Source: Ligustrum vulgare
Taxonomy: Eukaryota; Streptophyta; Magnoliopsida; Lamiales; Oleaceae
Length of the DNA stretch: 64,000 nt
Direction of reading: 5' to 3'
NCBI GenBank assembly: GCA_963555705.1
Contig: OY743190.1
Location: 33,896,929 to 33,960,928, forward strand
Shown: piece by piece, positions 23,440 to 35,785 of the stretch
Layout: each line of letters starts with the position of its first letter
Numbering within the stretch: position 1 is the first letter of the stretch
Made by a program: the position numbers and the translations under genes
The notes under the pieces: model-generated
What the model was told of the DNA's origin: nothing
Seen by the model: the letters and a program-made list of their open reading frames with translations, nothing else
Databases searched by the model: none

Positions 23440-23859
23440 ACGTAAAGAAATAATTTTCGATAACATAACCCTTTGACTACTGGTGGAAAATGAAAAGTCG
23501 CATTATATTGTAAATTATTGAATTAGTTTTGAATTTTTATAACATTTTGATAATTCGTATCTATGATTTTTTAAGTTTTTTTCAATTTTATGTCGTTGGT
23601 CGTGGTTTCACATTGTAAACTAGATTTTACTAAACCTAATGTTCGTTTTCGATCTTTTTTTTTTTTTTTTTTGACCAATTCGATTTTGATATTTTGATAT
23701 TTTGAGAATTGATTTTGTGAAAATTGATTTTTTAGAATGTGGTTAAAACTTAATATGAAATATTGTAAAAAAAAAAAAAAAAAATGATTTTTTAAAGAAT
23801 ATGTGATTGAGAATGGATGTTCAGAAAAATTGATTCTTGAAAAATCAATTCTATACGGT
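23440..23859. other. AT-rich intergenic DNA
   Basis: Poly-T and poly-A runs; nothing supported. Confidence 0.5.
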
Positions 23860-23862
23860 TAA

Positions 23863-24044
23863 GCCTTTGTTCGGATAACCCAGATTTTTTGGGTTTTTTT
23901 GCCTTTTAAACCAATTTTTAAACTTCACAATTCCCCAAATCAATTTATAATCATAGACATTTTATCTCTCCAATTTTTAATCATCTATCTACCTAAAAAC
24001 AACAAAAAAACTATTTTTTTTCTCCTAAGCCGCCAAACAGAGGC
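23863..24044. mobile_element. Tourist-like MITE, 182 bp
   Basis: Starts GCCTTTGTTCGG and ends CCAAACAGAGGC with TAA on both sides (23860-23862, 24045-24047). It belongs to a different family from the 530-bp copies. Confidence 0.8.
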
Positions 24045-24047
24045 TAA

Positions 24048-24589
24048 GTGATAAAGTATTATATCTTATGGATTAAACAATCGCTTCAATTTTATAAATT
24101 GAGATGCATAGATGATTTCTTGATATATAAAGTTAATTGTCTTTGCAATATACCTTCGGTAAAATTTAATTAAAACTAACATTTTTTATTTCTTAATTTG
24201 TTTATTCATTTAAAGATAGGACCGCATGTATTTAATTTATAATGTTAAAATAAATATTAAATGAAATATTTGTTTAATGTATTTAAATATCAAATATTGT
24301 ATTAAGATAATTAGTACAAATTTTAATAGTACTATTCGGGTGATAAATTAATTTGTGTTGATCTAGAAATAATATTTTAAAAAGATTAATTATGTCAATA
24401 ATCATTAAAATTGAATAGTTATGAAAATGGGTTATGCAAATGGTCGTTGAAGTTTTGTTTATAGTAAGTTATTCAAGTTTCTATTTATTACAATTGTTGC
24501 CACTCGATAAAAAAATAAAATAAAATAAAATAGTCCATATTAGGTACCCTTTATTCAAAACCTCATTTTTTTAAAAAAAAAATAAAATT
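24048..24589. other. AT-rich intergenic DNA
   Basis: No supported gene. Its right end borders the 3' end of the LINE; the exact LINE terminus and poly-A tail are not clear. Confidence 0.5.
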
Positions 24590-25102
24590 AAAAGTTGTAT
24601 CCTTATTCAATAAGATCGCCCAAAACTTTAGGACCAATGCAATATGGAATACAATTAATTCGGATGATCGAATCAACTAAAGAAATAGAATTAGAAGCTA
24701 ACTTGTGGGATACTTTATTCCCTTCACGTGGTATATAGAAGCAAGGACCACAGTGAACTTCGTTCATGAGCGCACGAAAATCAAGTAAAATCATGGCAGT
24801 AGGATCTATTGGAGAAAAGTTTTGAACGTCCCAAACCAATTGCAGAGGATCACATTCTGCTACTTCAATCTGGATTCCAATATGTTGTGCCAAAATAAGC
24901 CCCTCTCACAGTGCTAAAGCTTCTGCCACCCCCCGAATCAAATCTCCAAGCTATCGGTTGACTCATTACGGCAACTACGATCCCCTGGTCATTCCGAATT
25001 AAAGCTCCAACCCCCATCATCTCATCCCTCACGGAGGCATCAATATTAAGATTGAAGAGGCCTCGGGAAGGACATTGCCAACTTTTTTGAACCAATGAAG
25101 GT
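24590..25102 (-). pseudogene. LINE 3' part: RNase H domain (downstream of the copia insertion)
   Basis: Two overlapping minus-strand frames (25095-24865 and 24893-24603) together resemble the C-terminal RNase H of plant L1-type LINEs: CPSRGLFNLNIDAS then GVGALIRNDQGIVVAVM, and further on the FYIPREGNKVSHKLAS segment. A frameshift at about 24880 separates them. The frame entering at 25102 is the direct continuation of the LINE zinc-finger region that ends at 37301, so this is the same LINE, split by the Sirevirus element. The last five bases (AAGGT, 25098-25102) are the target-site copy. Confidence 0.85.
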
Positions 25103-26616
25103 TGAAAATTTGAAATTTTCTAAATTTTATAAACAGACTGTCACAGACAAATTTGGACAGTAACCAGTTAACAGTAAATCGTTAAATTTTGTTTAGTACA
25201 GTACCAGATGAATCTTGCTAAGACAGATTCGTCTGGATTGTAAAACGTAAACAATCAGAATAAATTGTGCGGAATTATAAATGAACAAGAACACAATAAT
25301 TTGAGCTTAACGTGGGAAAAATCCTAACAGGGAAAACCTACGGTTCGCATCCTGCGAACAAAATCAAATTACTATATAAGGAAAAAGTTTATACAGATCA
25401 ATCTAAACTACAGGATAAATCTACGCATAGACTTTATCAAACATCCAAGAAATAGATCACTCCCTGATCCTTCTGTGGCATGTAATGTGAGCTGGCGTCC
25501 CACGCTCTTCAGTAGTTTTCTTTAAATCTGCAACACCTTTTCAGCAATCTCGAACTCCCGTTCGAACACGATCCAAACCTCCCGTTTGATCTTCACGCTG
25601 AAATACTTTCCTTCTATCGGTGATTGAATCCTCCTCCCGGAGTGTTGAAGTTACCACACGAATGAAGCTTTAATTATTGGCACAATACAAAAATATAGCT
25701 TCAAGACTTCTTTTTGGTGGACGTGTAATATTGTAAGCACCACACGGATTAGTTGTATTTTCACGTCACCAGAAAACATCCCGTTTTTCTTCTCTTTATA
25801 ATGCAATTAGGTTTACTTGGCTCTCAAGTTTCCTTATTGCACAAGATCTCTAATACCTGCAAAACAAGGTAAAGATAATTAGTAAAAGGTAAGATAAATA
25901 TTCTTAACTAAATCTTACCATAACCAAGATATAGATAAATCATGTAGATCTTACCATAAGTTAATGAATCACGTGATTAACATAAACTTGGACTTCATAT
26001 TTTCGGCCCTATCAAGAATTTTCCCTAGATAGATTTTCGTCCAACAAATCTGACCATATGCAAAGATAAGAATGAAATATTCTTGACCATATCAAAAAGA
26101 TGCTTACCATATTTTGGATACCTTGACAATCACAATATATTATCAAGAATTTTACCAAAATAACAAGATCAAGATTTCAAGATATTTTCGAGATTATGAT
26201 CAAATATTTTCGGCCAATCAGAATATTTTACCAAGACTTAAAATATAATCAAAATACTTATAAGTGATAAAGATATAATTTCAAGCCAAGTAAAATATTA
26301 TTACAATTCTTATCACAAACGATAAGTGATAGACTTCTACCATTATCACAATACTTATCATATAAGATAAGCAACAAACATTATTTCCATAATATTATCA
26401 CAATATTTCTTGATCATTATCATAGAAGATAAGCAACAAATATTATCACAATATATAGGAGATAAAGACAATTTACGTCCAAGAAATGTTTAAGTAATTT
26501 AATTAAACTTAATAAATTACTAAATAAAAATATTTAGTAATAAACTAAATTTATTAAGTTACAAATATGTAGGAAAATAAAAAATGCCAATAAATATAAC
26601 TTAAAATAAGTTAACA
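25103..26616 (-). repeat. 3' LTR of the Sirevirus (left copy)
   Basis: 1514 bp, collinear with 35786-37300 and differing by roughly 25 visible changes. On the minus strand it starts TGTTAACTTATTTTAAG and ends in CA next to the AAGGT duplication. Confidence 0.92.
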
Positions 26617-28070
26617 AAGGTTGTTGTCTATAGTCAATGGGTTGCTCCATAACTGAGACAAAAGATGATGCTAGCTCAACCAAAAGTGTTGCGTCTCTTC
26701 TTCGTCCCCTGAACACCTCACAATTCCTTTCCCACCAAATAACCCACAAAAGAGCTGAAATAATCTCAAAATTCACTGAGAGATGACTCGAAGCGAGCCT
26801 AAGTGTGTCCGCACATGTCCCAGTGGCACGTTGTTTAATCTCTGTCCATATCCCTGCAGCCTTCCAAACTGATTTTTCCCGCTCACAAATAAAGAACATG
26901 TGGAAATTTGTTTCGTAATCCCCACAGTGAGCACATCTTATGTTGACTTCTAAGCCTTTCATTCCTAATAATTCACTTACTGGAGAAATCTCAAAGAACA
27001 ACCTCCAAAGGAAGACCCCTCATCTCATGATGGTACCCACTCTTCACAGAATATTTTCCTAATCTATCATAGTGCTAGATAAGCCTATCATGCCCACGAC
27101 GCAACCCAAGTGGAATGGATTGGATCATTTGGATGTCCACAGGAAAAATCAAGCTTTCCAATTTTTCTTTATCCGAACCTCCGGATACTGTCATCAAGCT
27201 ACTCATAACACAATCATTTTACTCATCCTAGGTGATAGGAGTAAATTTAGGCGGATAAGGCAACTACGAGTCCTTAAATACGAGAATTTTATCACCGTTC
27301 CCCACACACCATTGAGCCCACAGTGAGATAACTTTTCTACCCCATAAGATACTATGCTACAGGAAGGAGCACCCCTGTTTAGGGCCTGCATTCCAAAAAT
27401 TCACCCCATTATGATACTTTCCTGCTAAATTCGTGCAGGAAGAGACATATTATTAATAATCAGCCGCCATGCTTGTTTCGCCACCAAAGCCTGATTGAAT
27501 TTGGTGAACTTACGTAATCACAACCCACCATCTCTCTTATTGCAACATAAATCATCCCACTTCTTCCAACAGATCTATCTTTCATCTCCTCTCGCACCCC
27601 ACCAGAAATTTGTAGCAATTGTCGTAAGCTACTGACATAAGGACACTGGAATTTTGAAAATGCTCATAAGATAAGTTGGGATGCCTTGCAGAACAGATTT
27701 AATAAGCACTTCCCTTCCTCCCACTGAAAAGCAACTCCCTTTCTATCCCTGCACTTTTTTTCACATCCAGTCTGTTATCTCTGCAAAAGTCTTGACCTTC
27801 TCCATCCCCACCACTGCGGGGTAATATCAAATATCGATCATGTTCACGTGCTGATTCCAAATTAAGGGTAGTCCGGATGATTTCTCGGTCCTCCTGTCCT
27901 ACATTCGGGTTAAAAGATATGCTTGATTTAATTAGATTGATTTTCTGGCCAGACTCCCTTTCATAGATATCCAAGATATTGAAGATGCTTTCACAGCCCT
28001 GTACCTTAGCCTGAGAAAACAGAGTAGAAGCATCTGCGAAAAATAAATGACTAACCCTGGGACTACCTCA
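26617..28070 (-). pseudogene. Duplicated LINE segment inside the Sirevirus
   Basis: 1454 bp nearly identical (about 20 visible changes) to 37301-38755. It includes the LINE zf-RVT region (ORF 27001-26534; CAHCGDYETNFHMFFICERE) and the end of the RT domain. It begins with AAGGT directly at the LTR end, exactly as the right-hand LINE does at 37301. It stops at 28070, where Sirevirus internal sequence starts. The two copies share TG beyond the breakpoint (28071-28072 and 38756-38757), a possible microhomology. LTR plus this segment form one 2.97-kb direct repeat. Confidence 0.92.
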
Positions 28071-28470
28071 TGCAATTATTAAGCTCCCCTATCAAAATTC
28101 TCCCCCTCAAGTCATGCATCATAATAAGCTCACTTCAACAAATTCATACATGTAACGAGAGAAAAATAATAAGCACATAAAGGAGAATCAAAATAAACCA
28201 AAAGTTACTTCAACATTCAATCAATCAGAAAAGATGAGAAAAAAAATACTACTCCCCCTTTTTGGAAGAAATAGGGGAAGCAATCCACGCCTTCTAACCT
28301 GCCAATGTAAGCATAAGTAGACAAAAATTAGGCAAAATTCAGTTACAGAAAATAAAACCTGCAAATAAAGCTTGAGTTTTAGAAAACTCTGAAAACACAA
28401 AAAAATGCTCCCCCTTACTGCAATGCATAGAAATTTAATGCAGTAGGATATCTATGTCTCTCCCCAACGA
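28071..28470 (-). other. Sirevirus multiple polypurine-tract region
   Basis: On the minus strand GGGGAG or GGGGGAG motifs recur at about 28083, 28101, 28252, 28407 and 28461. Repeated polypurine-tract-like motifs upstream of the 3' LTR are known for Sireviruses. In this copy they face the LINE segment and not the LTR. Confidence 0.7.
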
Positions 28471-28545
28471 CCCCTCAAACATAGAATTAATGCAAACATG
28501 CAAATAGATTCCAGTTGCCCAATTATGCCATCCTGACCAGTCGAT

Positions 28546-29720
28546 TCAGGTTGCCCAGATCCATCTATAGGTCTCTAGACACCCAGATATATGGTTTTTG
28601 ATAATCAGCATGGGCACCAGTCGACCAAAACTTAAAACTGAACGGTGTAAGCGTACCTTTGGTAGTCTGCATAAGGCTGCTAACAAATGATGAATGATCG
28701 TACTTGGATCCACCTGGTGTAGTGTATTCATATGCCCTTGTACTCAGTTTATTTTTCTTCGTGGTCACCGTGTTATTCACCTTTTTCTGTTCTTTCTGTC
28801 TGGCCTAACAATCTCTTCTTCTTCAGATTCTACAGCATCATCCTTGTTTTTAGGCCTTTCTCTCTTATCAGACTCATTCTGCTCCTCTGATTTTTCATTT
28901 TCAACTCCAGACTCAGATTCCTCTATTTCATCAGGTTTTTCTTTTGAAGAACCTCCAAGCAACTGATCCAACGTGTCTTCAAGTCTTTTGACACAAACCC
29001 TGAGATCAGATACCTCTGCTCAATAATCTCTGCTTCTAGCTGGCCAATTCTGGTATCCTGGCCAGACGAATCCTGTTTACCAGGAGTGTCACCCAAAACC
29101 TGTTTCCTGTGAGAGGTCTGCACCTCCAGTGTTTTCCTGCATCTGACCCTGTTTAAAATCGTGGGATTGATCACCAGATTAACTTCTAGTATCTGAATAC
29201 CCTGATCACGAAGCAATTGTGAAATAATCCAAGGATAAACCAACAATTGATTCCTCTGCTTTCTCTTCTTCAGCCTCTGACTCTGAATCATCAGATTCAT
29301 CTGATGTACCTGAGTCCAGGTCAGATCCATCTACGTCTTCTGCCAATTCATTTTTCAGATTTTACCTTCTTTCACATCTTTATCATCTTTTGGCATCTCC
29401 CCCTTTGTTTCAGACTGTTTGCTCGAAATTTCTCTAGCAACAATCGATTTACTTTGAATATCTAAGGGAGAAAAGTGACTGGTAGGAAGATTATCAAACA
29501 TAGGTGTCGAATTTGCACCCATAACTTGTGGCTTGGTGGTAGAGCTGCCTTGGCTTGGTTCGGCTATAAGCTGAGTTGGAATTTGAACTCGTTTTGGAAT
29601 GAGTAAGAACGGCTGGTATGGAGGCAGTGAAGGAGATTTGAAGAGAGATTTTTGAGGAATTTGAGTACAAGTAGAATTCAAGAGATTTTTAATTACATTC
29701 CTTGTAGAGAAAGATATCTC
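28546..29720 (-). pseudogene. Extra (env-like position) region after RNase H, degenerate
   Basis: Several overlapping minus-strand frames (29681-29355, 29330-28923, 28971-28777). They are rich in Ser, Pro, Glu and Lys, with an acidic run (VESEEEEIVRPDRK). Position and composition fit the additional ORF found between RNase H and the 3' LTR in many Sireviruses. I see no membrane segment or conserved motif, and the frame is broken, so no function is claimed. Confidence 0.5.
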
Positions 29721-30780
29721 TTGGGAATCCTAGTTTATGCCAATTTCATTTCCTTAAAAAATGGGATAAATATAGAAACAGAATATGTTAAGAATTAGGA
29801 AACAAATAAATTACCAAAATTGGGCTCCACAATCAACTGACTTGTTCTGTAAGATTTGCACATATTAGCCCACGATATACTGCCTTAAAAATAAAGATTT
29901 TCAGAATAAAATCTAAAAGTCGTGAATAAGAAAAAGTCTAAATGCTTCTGAATACCCGAGACACGTCTAAGCACTTGTTGGCATCTGTTGAGTCAGATAT
30001 ATCTGGCAGTAGACAGTCCACCACGAGCATGATTATGTTGATTAATGTGCGTGTGTGATTCGAGCAATCCTTAGTCATCCACATACTATAGAAAATCATA
30101 TGATTGCCCTGACTTATCGATTTGTCACCGTAATGCACAATAAGACCAATCAAAATCTATAGAAAGTGCATTTTCTCAAATTCGACTTGCCGACTTTTTC
30201 TATATAATGGCAATGTCTTTTGGAGGTGGAAACAGCTTCACACAACCCCCAGAAGTTATCTTACAGTATGTTCCCCTTTAGGTTAGAAGAAGGGTATGAA
30301 CTTGGCTTGGATTGGTAGATTCACACAATCCCCAGAAGTTATCTTACTAGGTTTTCCCCTTACTTCTTCAATATTACCACATTTATCTCAATTCATCATA
30401 TTTTGAAGCTAAAGGGTATGAACGTAGCTTGGATAGGCAGCCTTCTTTTCCACTAGCCCTGCCCTTGGATAATAAGAAAAATGCGTGCAATGCTATAAGC
30501 AAGATTTAGATCATAGGTCTACACACAGAATATGAAATCTCATCCAGTAACAACCATATGACATAGACAGCAGTGACTTATCCTTAGGATTGTCCAGATT
30601 TAAGTGCTAGTTAGATTCATCTGGAGACATGTTGACTGCTATTAGTCAGACGTATCTGTCTCGTTATCAGCCACAAGCACTCAGATATATCTGCAAGCAA
30701 AAACATGATCTACTTAGTATAAGAATAGGATAACTTAAATACATGCGAAAAGAGGAATTTTTTTTTAAATATGCATGTTC

Positions 30781-31215
30781 CTATTCAGAAGGAGGTGATA
30801 CTCCAATTTGTTTCCTGAGGCTTTCAAATTTGACAGTATCGAGGGCCTTAGTAAAAAAATCTGCCAGCTGTAGATCAGTCTGTATGTGCTCCAGATTGAT
30901 AATCTTTTGCTCCATCAATTCTCTGATGAAGTGGTGTATGATGTCAATATGTTTTGTTCTGGAGTGCTGGACTGGATTCTTTAAGATATTGATGGCACTG
31001 GTGTTGTTACAATACATAGTGGCTTGTTCTGTAGAGATTCCATAGTCTTCCAACATTTGTTTCATCCACAGGAGTTGTGTACAGCAACTCCCAGCTGCTA
31101 TATACTCAGCTTCGGCTGTGGATAGTGACACTGAATTTTGCTTTCTACTTAGCCATGCCACCAAATTGTTTCCAATGTAGAAACATCCTCCAGATGTACT
31201 CTTTTGATCATCCAC
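30781..31215 (-). pseudogene. Sirevirus RNase H domain
   Basis: A 144-codon frame with STSGGCFYIGNNLVAWLSRK, then SLSTAEAEYIAA and the C-terminal RTKHIDIIHHFIREL and LADFFTKAL motifs of copia RNase H. The frame is continuous with RT apart from a stop replacing the Trp of the DADWAG motif at about 31225. The enzyme would remove the RNA strand of the RNA:DNA hybrid. Confidence 0.92.
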
Positions 31216-31224
31216 ATTCCCAGC

Positions 31225-32363
31225 CTAGTCTGCGTCTGAAAAACCTGCAAGATTGGCAGTGGTATCTCTTGTAAACCAAATTCCATAATTCAACGTACTA
31301 CTTACATATCTGATGATTCTTTTCACAGCAGCAACATGAGATTCCTTAGGTTTGGCTTGATATCTTGCGCAAACTCCAACACTGAAGGATATATCTGGCC
31401 TACTTGCAGTAAGGTACAGAAGACTTCCAATCATGCTTCTGTAAAGAGATGGATATGCATCCTTACCACTGTCATCCTTTGAAAGTTTTAGAGTAGTCGC
31501 TATGGGAGTTTTCATTGCCTTTGCATCTTCAAGTCCAAATTTCTTCACCAGATTTTTAGCGTACTTTGCTTGAGATGTGAATATGCCGGATTCATCATGT
31601 TGTACCTGCAAACCAAGAAAAAAAGTTAGCTCACCAACCATACTCATTTCAAATTCTCTTTTCATTGTATTTATAAATTCATTAATTTTGACTTAGATGT
31701 AGACCCAAATACTATGTCATCAACATATATTTGAGCTACAGTTAGTCCAGGATTTAGATGCTTAATGAAAAGAGTTTTATCAGTTCCTCCCCTTTTGTAT
31801 CCTTTGCTTAGCAAGAATGATGTGAGCCTTTCATACCAAGCTCTGAGGGCTTGTTTCAACCCATATAACGTCTTTTTGAGTCTAAAGACATAATCCGGGT
31901 GAGATGGATCTATGAAGCCTTGGGGCTACTCCACATGGGCTTCCTCATTAAGCACACCATTCAGAAAGGTACTTTTGACATCCATCTGAAATAGTCTGAA
32001 GTTGATGTAGTAGGACACAGCTAGCAACAGCCTGATGGATTCCAGTCTGGCTACCGGAGCAAATGTCTCGTCAAAGTCTATCTCTTCAATCTTGGTATAG
32101 CCTTGAGAAACAAGTATGGCTTTATTTCTTACTACATTTCCTTGTTCATTTGACTTATTCTTGAAGATCCATTTGGTTTCAATTACATTACCTACTTTAG
32201 GACGTGGAACCAACTCCCAGACATTGTTTCTTTCAAATTGGTTAAGCTCCTCCTGCATAGCTTGTACCCAGTGTTCATCTGTCAAAGCTTCCTTGACATT
32301 TTTTGGCTCAATTTGAGACATATGACAAATGTTACTCATCTCAGCAAATTTTCTTCTGGTCAC
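31225..32363 (-). pseudogene. Sirevirus reverse transcriptase, broken
   Basis: Three consecutive minus-strand frames cover the copia RT: 32363-31926 (ALTDEHWVQAMQEEL, VARLESIRLLLA, MDVKSTFLNG), 31859-31671 ([17 protein letters not shown] and the catalytic YVDDIVFGS) and 31665-31225 (GELTFFLGLQVQ, GSLLYLTASRPDISFSVG). Catalytic Asp pairs are preserved (YVDD), but stops near 31923 and 31668 split the domain. DVKSA is changed to DVKST. Confidence 0.92.
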
Positions 32364-32635
32364 ATTTTCTTAGACATATCAGTGAGAATGTTGTCAAGTG
32401 GATGTGCCTTTTGGATCCTAGCAGGTGGTAGTCTCGATGCTTCTGATTTAGCAATATCAGGTGTATCTGGGTCATCAGATTGGTCTCGATCTGCAGATAT
32501 TACTGGGTGCCCAGACTCATCCTGATCGGATTCTTCAGTATCATTGAGACTTTCAGCTTGATGCTGTTCTTCTTCTGATTTTTCAGTTCCAACTTTTTCT
32601 TTTGGTGGAATTTTCAGTTGATCACCATCTGCTTC

Positions 32636-34033
32636 CTACAAATCCGAATTTAAACAATTAGTGTCATCCACTTTCACATTAATAGACTCAAGAAGAGTTT
32701 GGGTTCTTAGATTGTAAACTCTATAGGCCCTACTATTTTCAGCATAACCCAAAAATATTTCATCATCCGATTTTGAGTCAAATTTTCCTAGGTGTTCTCT
32801 ATCTTTCAAAATGTAGCATTTACTCCCAAAGGCATGAAAGTAATCAACCCTAGGTTTTCTACCCTTCCAAATTTCATATGGAGTTTGGTTTGTTCCAGAT
32901 CTAAGCATGACTCTATTGACAATATAACAAGCAGTGTTTATAGCTTCTGCCTAAAATTTCATGGGCAATTTGTTGCTATTTAACGTGACACGAGCCATCT
33001 CTTGTAGAGTTCTATTTTTCCTTTCCACCACTCCATTCTGTTGAGGAGTCTTTGGGGACGAGTACTCATGATTGATCCCGTATTCGATACAAAAATCAGC
33101 AAACTCTGAGTTTTCAAATTCTCTTCCATGGTCACTTCTGATCCTTTTGACTCTTACCTGTTCATCTGCCTTTTCATTGTTCAATTTCTGAAAAAGATTA
33201 AGAAAATTGTCAAAGGTATCAGATTTATCTTGAATAAACATGACCCAGGTGTATCTGGAGAAATCATCAACACATACATAAATATACATCTTGCCACCAA
33301 TACTTTCCTTTTGGATAGGACCCATCAAACACATGTGAATTAGTTCGAGTATATGAGAGGTATTAATGGATGTACATGGTTTATGTTGACTTTTGATTTG
33401 CTTACCCTTTTGAAAATCACCACAGATTTCATCTGGAATATTGTTTATGCTGGGTAAGCCTCTCACAGCCTGTAGTCTGGTCAGCTTCATGAGATCATGG
33501 TAGTTTAGATGTCCTAATCTGTTATGCCACAGTTTCTCATTTTTGGTTTTAATAGAATTGCAAGTTTCGTGACTCTCAAGTGTATAACATTTATCTCGAG
33601 ATCTAACTCCCTTAAATAAAACACTCTTTAACGGGTTAGACTTCTTGTCACAACTTAAAACCTTGCAATATTCTTTTGAAAACATGACAAACAAGTTATC
33701 ATCACACAATTGTCCTACACTGATCAAATTTTCCTTAAGCCCTATAACATATAAGACATTAGTTAATGTAGGCAATCCCTTAATGTTGATGATACCAGAT
33801 CCATCTATCTTACCCTTTTGGCCATCACCAAATGTAACAGCACCTGTTTCTCCTTTTTCAAAATGTGTAAGTAGAGAGAGATCACGTGTCATGTGTCTAG
33901 AACAACCACTATCAAAATACCATGTGTTAGGAATCAAAGCACTCAAAGACAATTGAACTACATAAGCATTCGTTCGAATTTTCTTCTCTTGTCTAGAAAC
34001 AAGTCTTCTTTTGTGTGAATTGATTAACTTCAA
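32636..34033 (-). pseudogene. Sirevirus protease, GAG-pre-integrase and integrase
   Basis: The frame 34033-32951 (360 codons) starts just upstream of the aspartic protease motif WYFDSGCSRHMT. It continues with the integrase zinc-binding region LWHNRLGHLNYHDL and core residues in VDDFSRYTWV, SDHGREFEN and the KTPQQNGVVERKNRTLQEMAR block (catalytic D, D, E all present). One Cys of the zinc-binding region appears altered (EICGDFQKGK where CxxC is usual). A stop at about 32951 separates the C-terminal domain (32908-32636; GTNQTPYEIWKGRKP, FGSKCYILKDR). Confidence 0.92.
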
Positions 34034-34038
34034 GTACT

Positions 34039-35735
34039 CATGACACCTAAATACATCATGACCAAATTTAGCACAAAAATTACAGAATACCTGGAAAACA
34101 GATGTATCCTGCTGATTCTATCGAGGTTGAAATTTCCTATCGTTTCGATGGACAGACTCATCTGGCTTGTACAGATTCGGCTGAAATTGTCGTCTTGCAT
34201 AGTTCCTGGCTGGATGTGAGCTTTGAGTCCTAGCCGCATTGTATTGATGATGATGAGAGGTATACGCATCTGTATGATTTTTATTCTGTTCCATGTACCT
34301 GTATCCAGATTCTCTTACAAAGTTTATTTTATGGTCACGATTTTTACCCTTTACCTTCATATCCAAGACCTGTTTTTAGGCTGATAGGTCTGCCACTGTT
34401 CAGGATTTCATCAAGCTGGACGGATCCACGTGCCAACTTCTTGATTTTGTCTTGTGCGTTAGCAAGTTCTGAACTTAACCTGCTTACCTCATTTTGTTCG
34501 TCATCTGAGACTGCAAATACGTCGTCCAGTTGACGTTCCCTGCTGTGCTCAGCGAAGGCCTGCAACAGTTGAATCTTCTCTTCTGCATTTTGAAGTTCCT
34601 TCCTCAAGTTTTCTGTATTTGATCTGGATTTATCTGCATAAGAAGAGTAACCAGATTCAGCACCAGACAGCTGTAAAGCAGTAAAGGTAGTTACCCGATT
34701 TTCAGAATTGCTACTGTCTGATTCTGATTCAGATTCATCTGAGTCTCCATCACTCCATGTAACATTCATGGCCTTCCTTCCCTTGGCCTTCTTTTGAGTA
34801 TTAGGACAATCAGCTGCAATGTGTCCATATCCTTCAGATTCTCTGCATTGGATTCGACTCCTAGGCTTCCCTTCAGACGTGTTGGTATTATTCTTTGGAT
34901 AGAAATTATTTTTCTTCCATTGTTTTTGTGGTTTTTGATTTTGGCCTTGAAGATTTGTGGACCTTTCTTTTTGTTTTCCCTTGAGGAACCTTTTAAATTT
35001 TCTGGTGAGAAGTACGAAATTTTCATCTTCGTCAGTCTCGCCGGAGTCGTCTGGGTTCGCACTGTTCGTCTTGAAAGCAATCCCTGGTGATTTGTCTTTC
35101 TTTCTTCGGGCCAGATTTAACTCATAGGTCATCGATGACCCTACAAGTTCCTCAACTCGCATGGTTGAAAGATCCTTGCTTTCTTCAATTGCTGTCACTT
35201 TTGCATGGAACCTGTCTGGTAAAGATCTAAGGATCTTTTGTACAATCTACTCATTTGAGTAGGTTTTCCCAAGCGCTTCAACTGAGTTGGTGAGATCGCT
35301 TAATCTGTCATAGAAGCTTTGGAAGTCTTCTTTCTCTTCCATAGATAATTGTTCAAATTCTGAAGTGATCATCTGCAGCTTGGAGGTTTTGACAGCATTG
35401 GTTCCTTCGTTTGCTATCCTCAAAGCATCCCATGCTTCCTTGGCGGTCTATAAAGAGGAGATAAGTCTGAATTGACCTAGATCAACCAAAGAAACAATAG
35501 CGTTAAGTGCCTTAGAATTCCAATTTGCATTAGCTAATTCATCTGCAGTATAAGCACTTCTAGTTATTTTTGTAACAACACCTCCAGCAGTGACAGTGGG
35601 TGCTGTGTAACCTTCAAGAACAGAAGTCCAACAACGTTCATCAATAGATTGAATAAAAATTTCCATACGGATTTTCCAATATGCATAGTTACTACCAGTT
35701 AACAGAAGTGGCCTAAGAGATGCAGAGTTTTCCAT
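34039..35735 (-). pseudogene. gag: Sirevirus gag, broken
   Basis: The minus-strand frame begins at 35735 with a typical copia gag start (LLLTGSNYAYWKIRMEIF) and is broken at about 35447 and 35249. It resumes at 35198-34344. A zinc-knuckle-like QCRESEGYGHIAADCP at about 34840 has lost its second Cys; a Ser/Asp/Glu-rich tract follows (SDGDSDESESESDSSN), then a coiled-coil-like stretch. A second, intact-looking CNFCAKFGHDVFRCHEYLK knuckle lies at about 34090-34030. Two knuckles and a long gag are Sirevirus-like. Confidence 0.88.
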
Positions 35736-35771
35736 TTGGACAACCGGATCTCACTTTCTAGAAGTGAACCC

Positions 35772-35783
35772 ACTCTGATACCA
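35772..35783 (-). other. Sirevirus primer-binding site, tRNA-Met type
   Basis: On the minus strand TGGTATCAGAGTGGGTTC follows the 5' LTR after two bases. It matches the complement of initiator tRNA-Met used by most copia elements. Confidence 0.9.
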
Positions 35784-35785
35784 AT

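Noticed and set aside
25103..28070. A 2.97-kb LTR that has captured a LINE fragment
   Set aside because: The right copy's LINE continues beyond the repeat into the full LINE, and AAGGT target copies mark the LTR end at 37300, so the true LTR is 1.5 kb.
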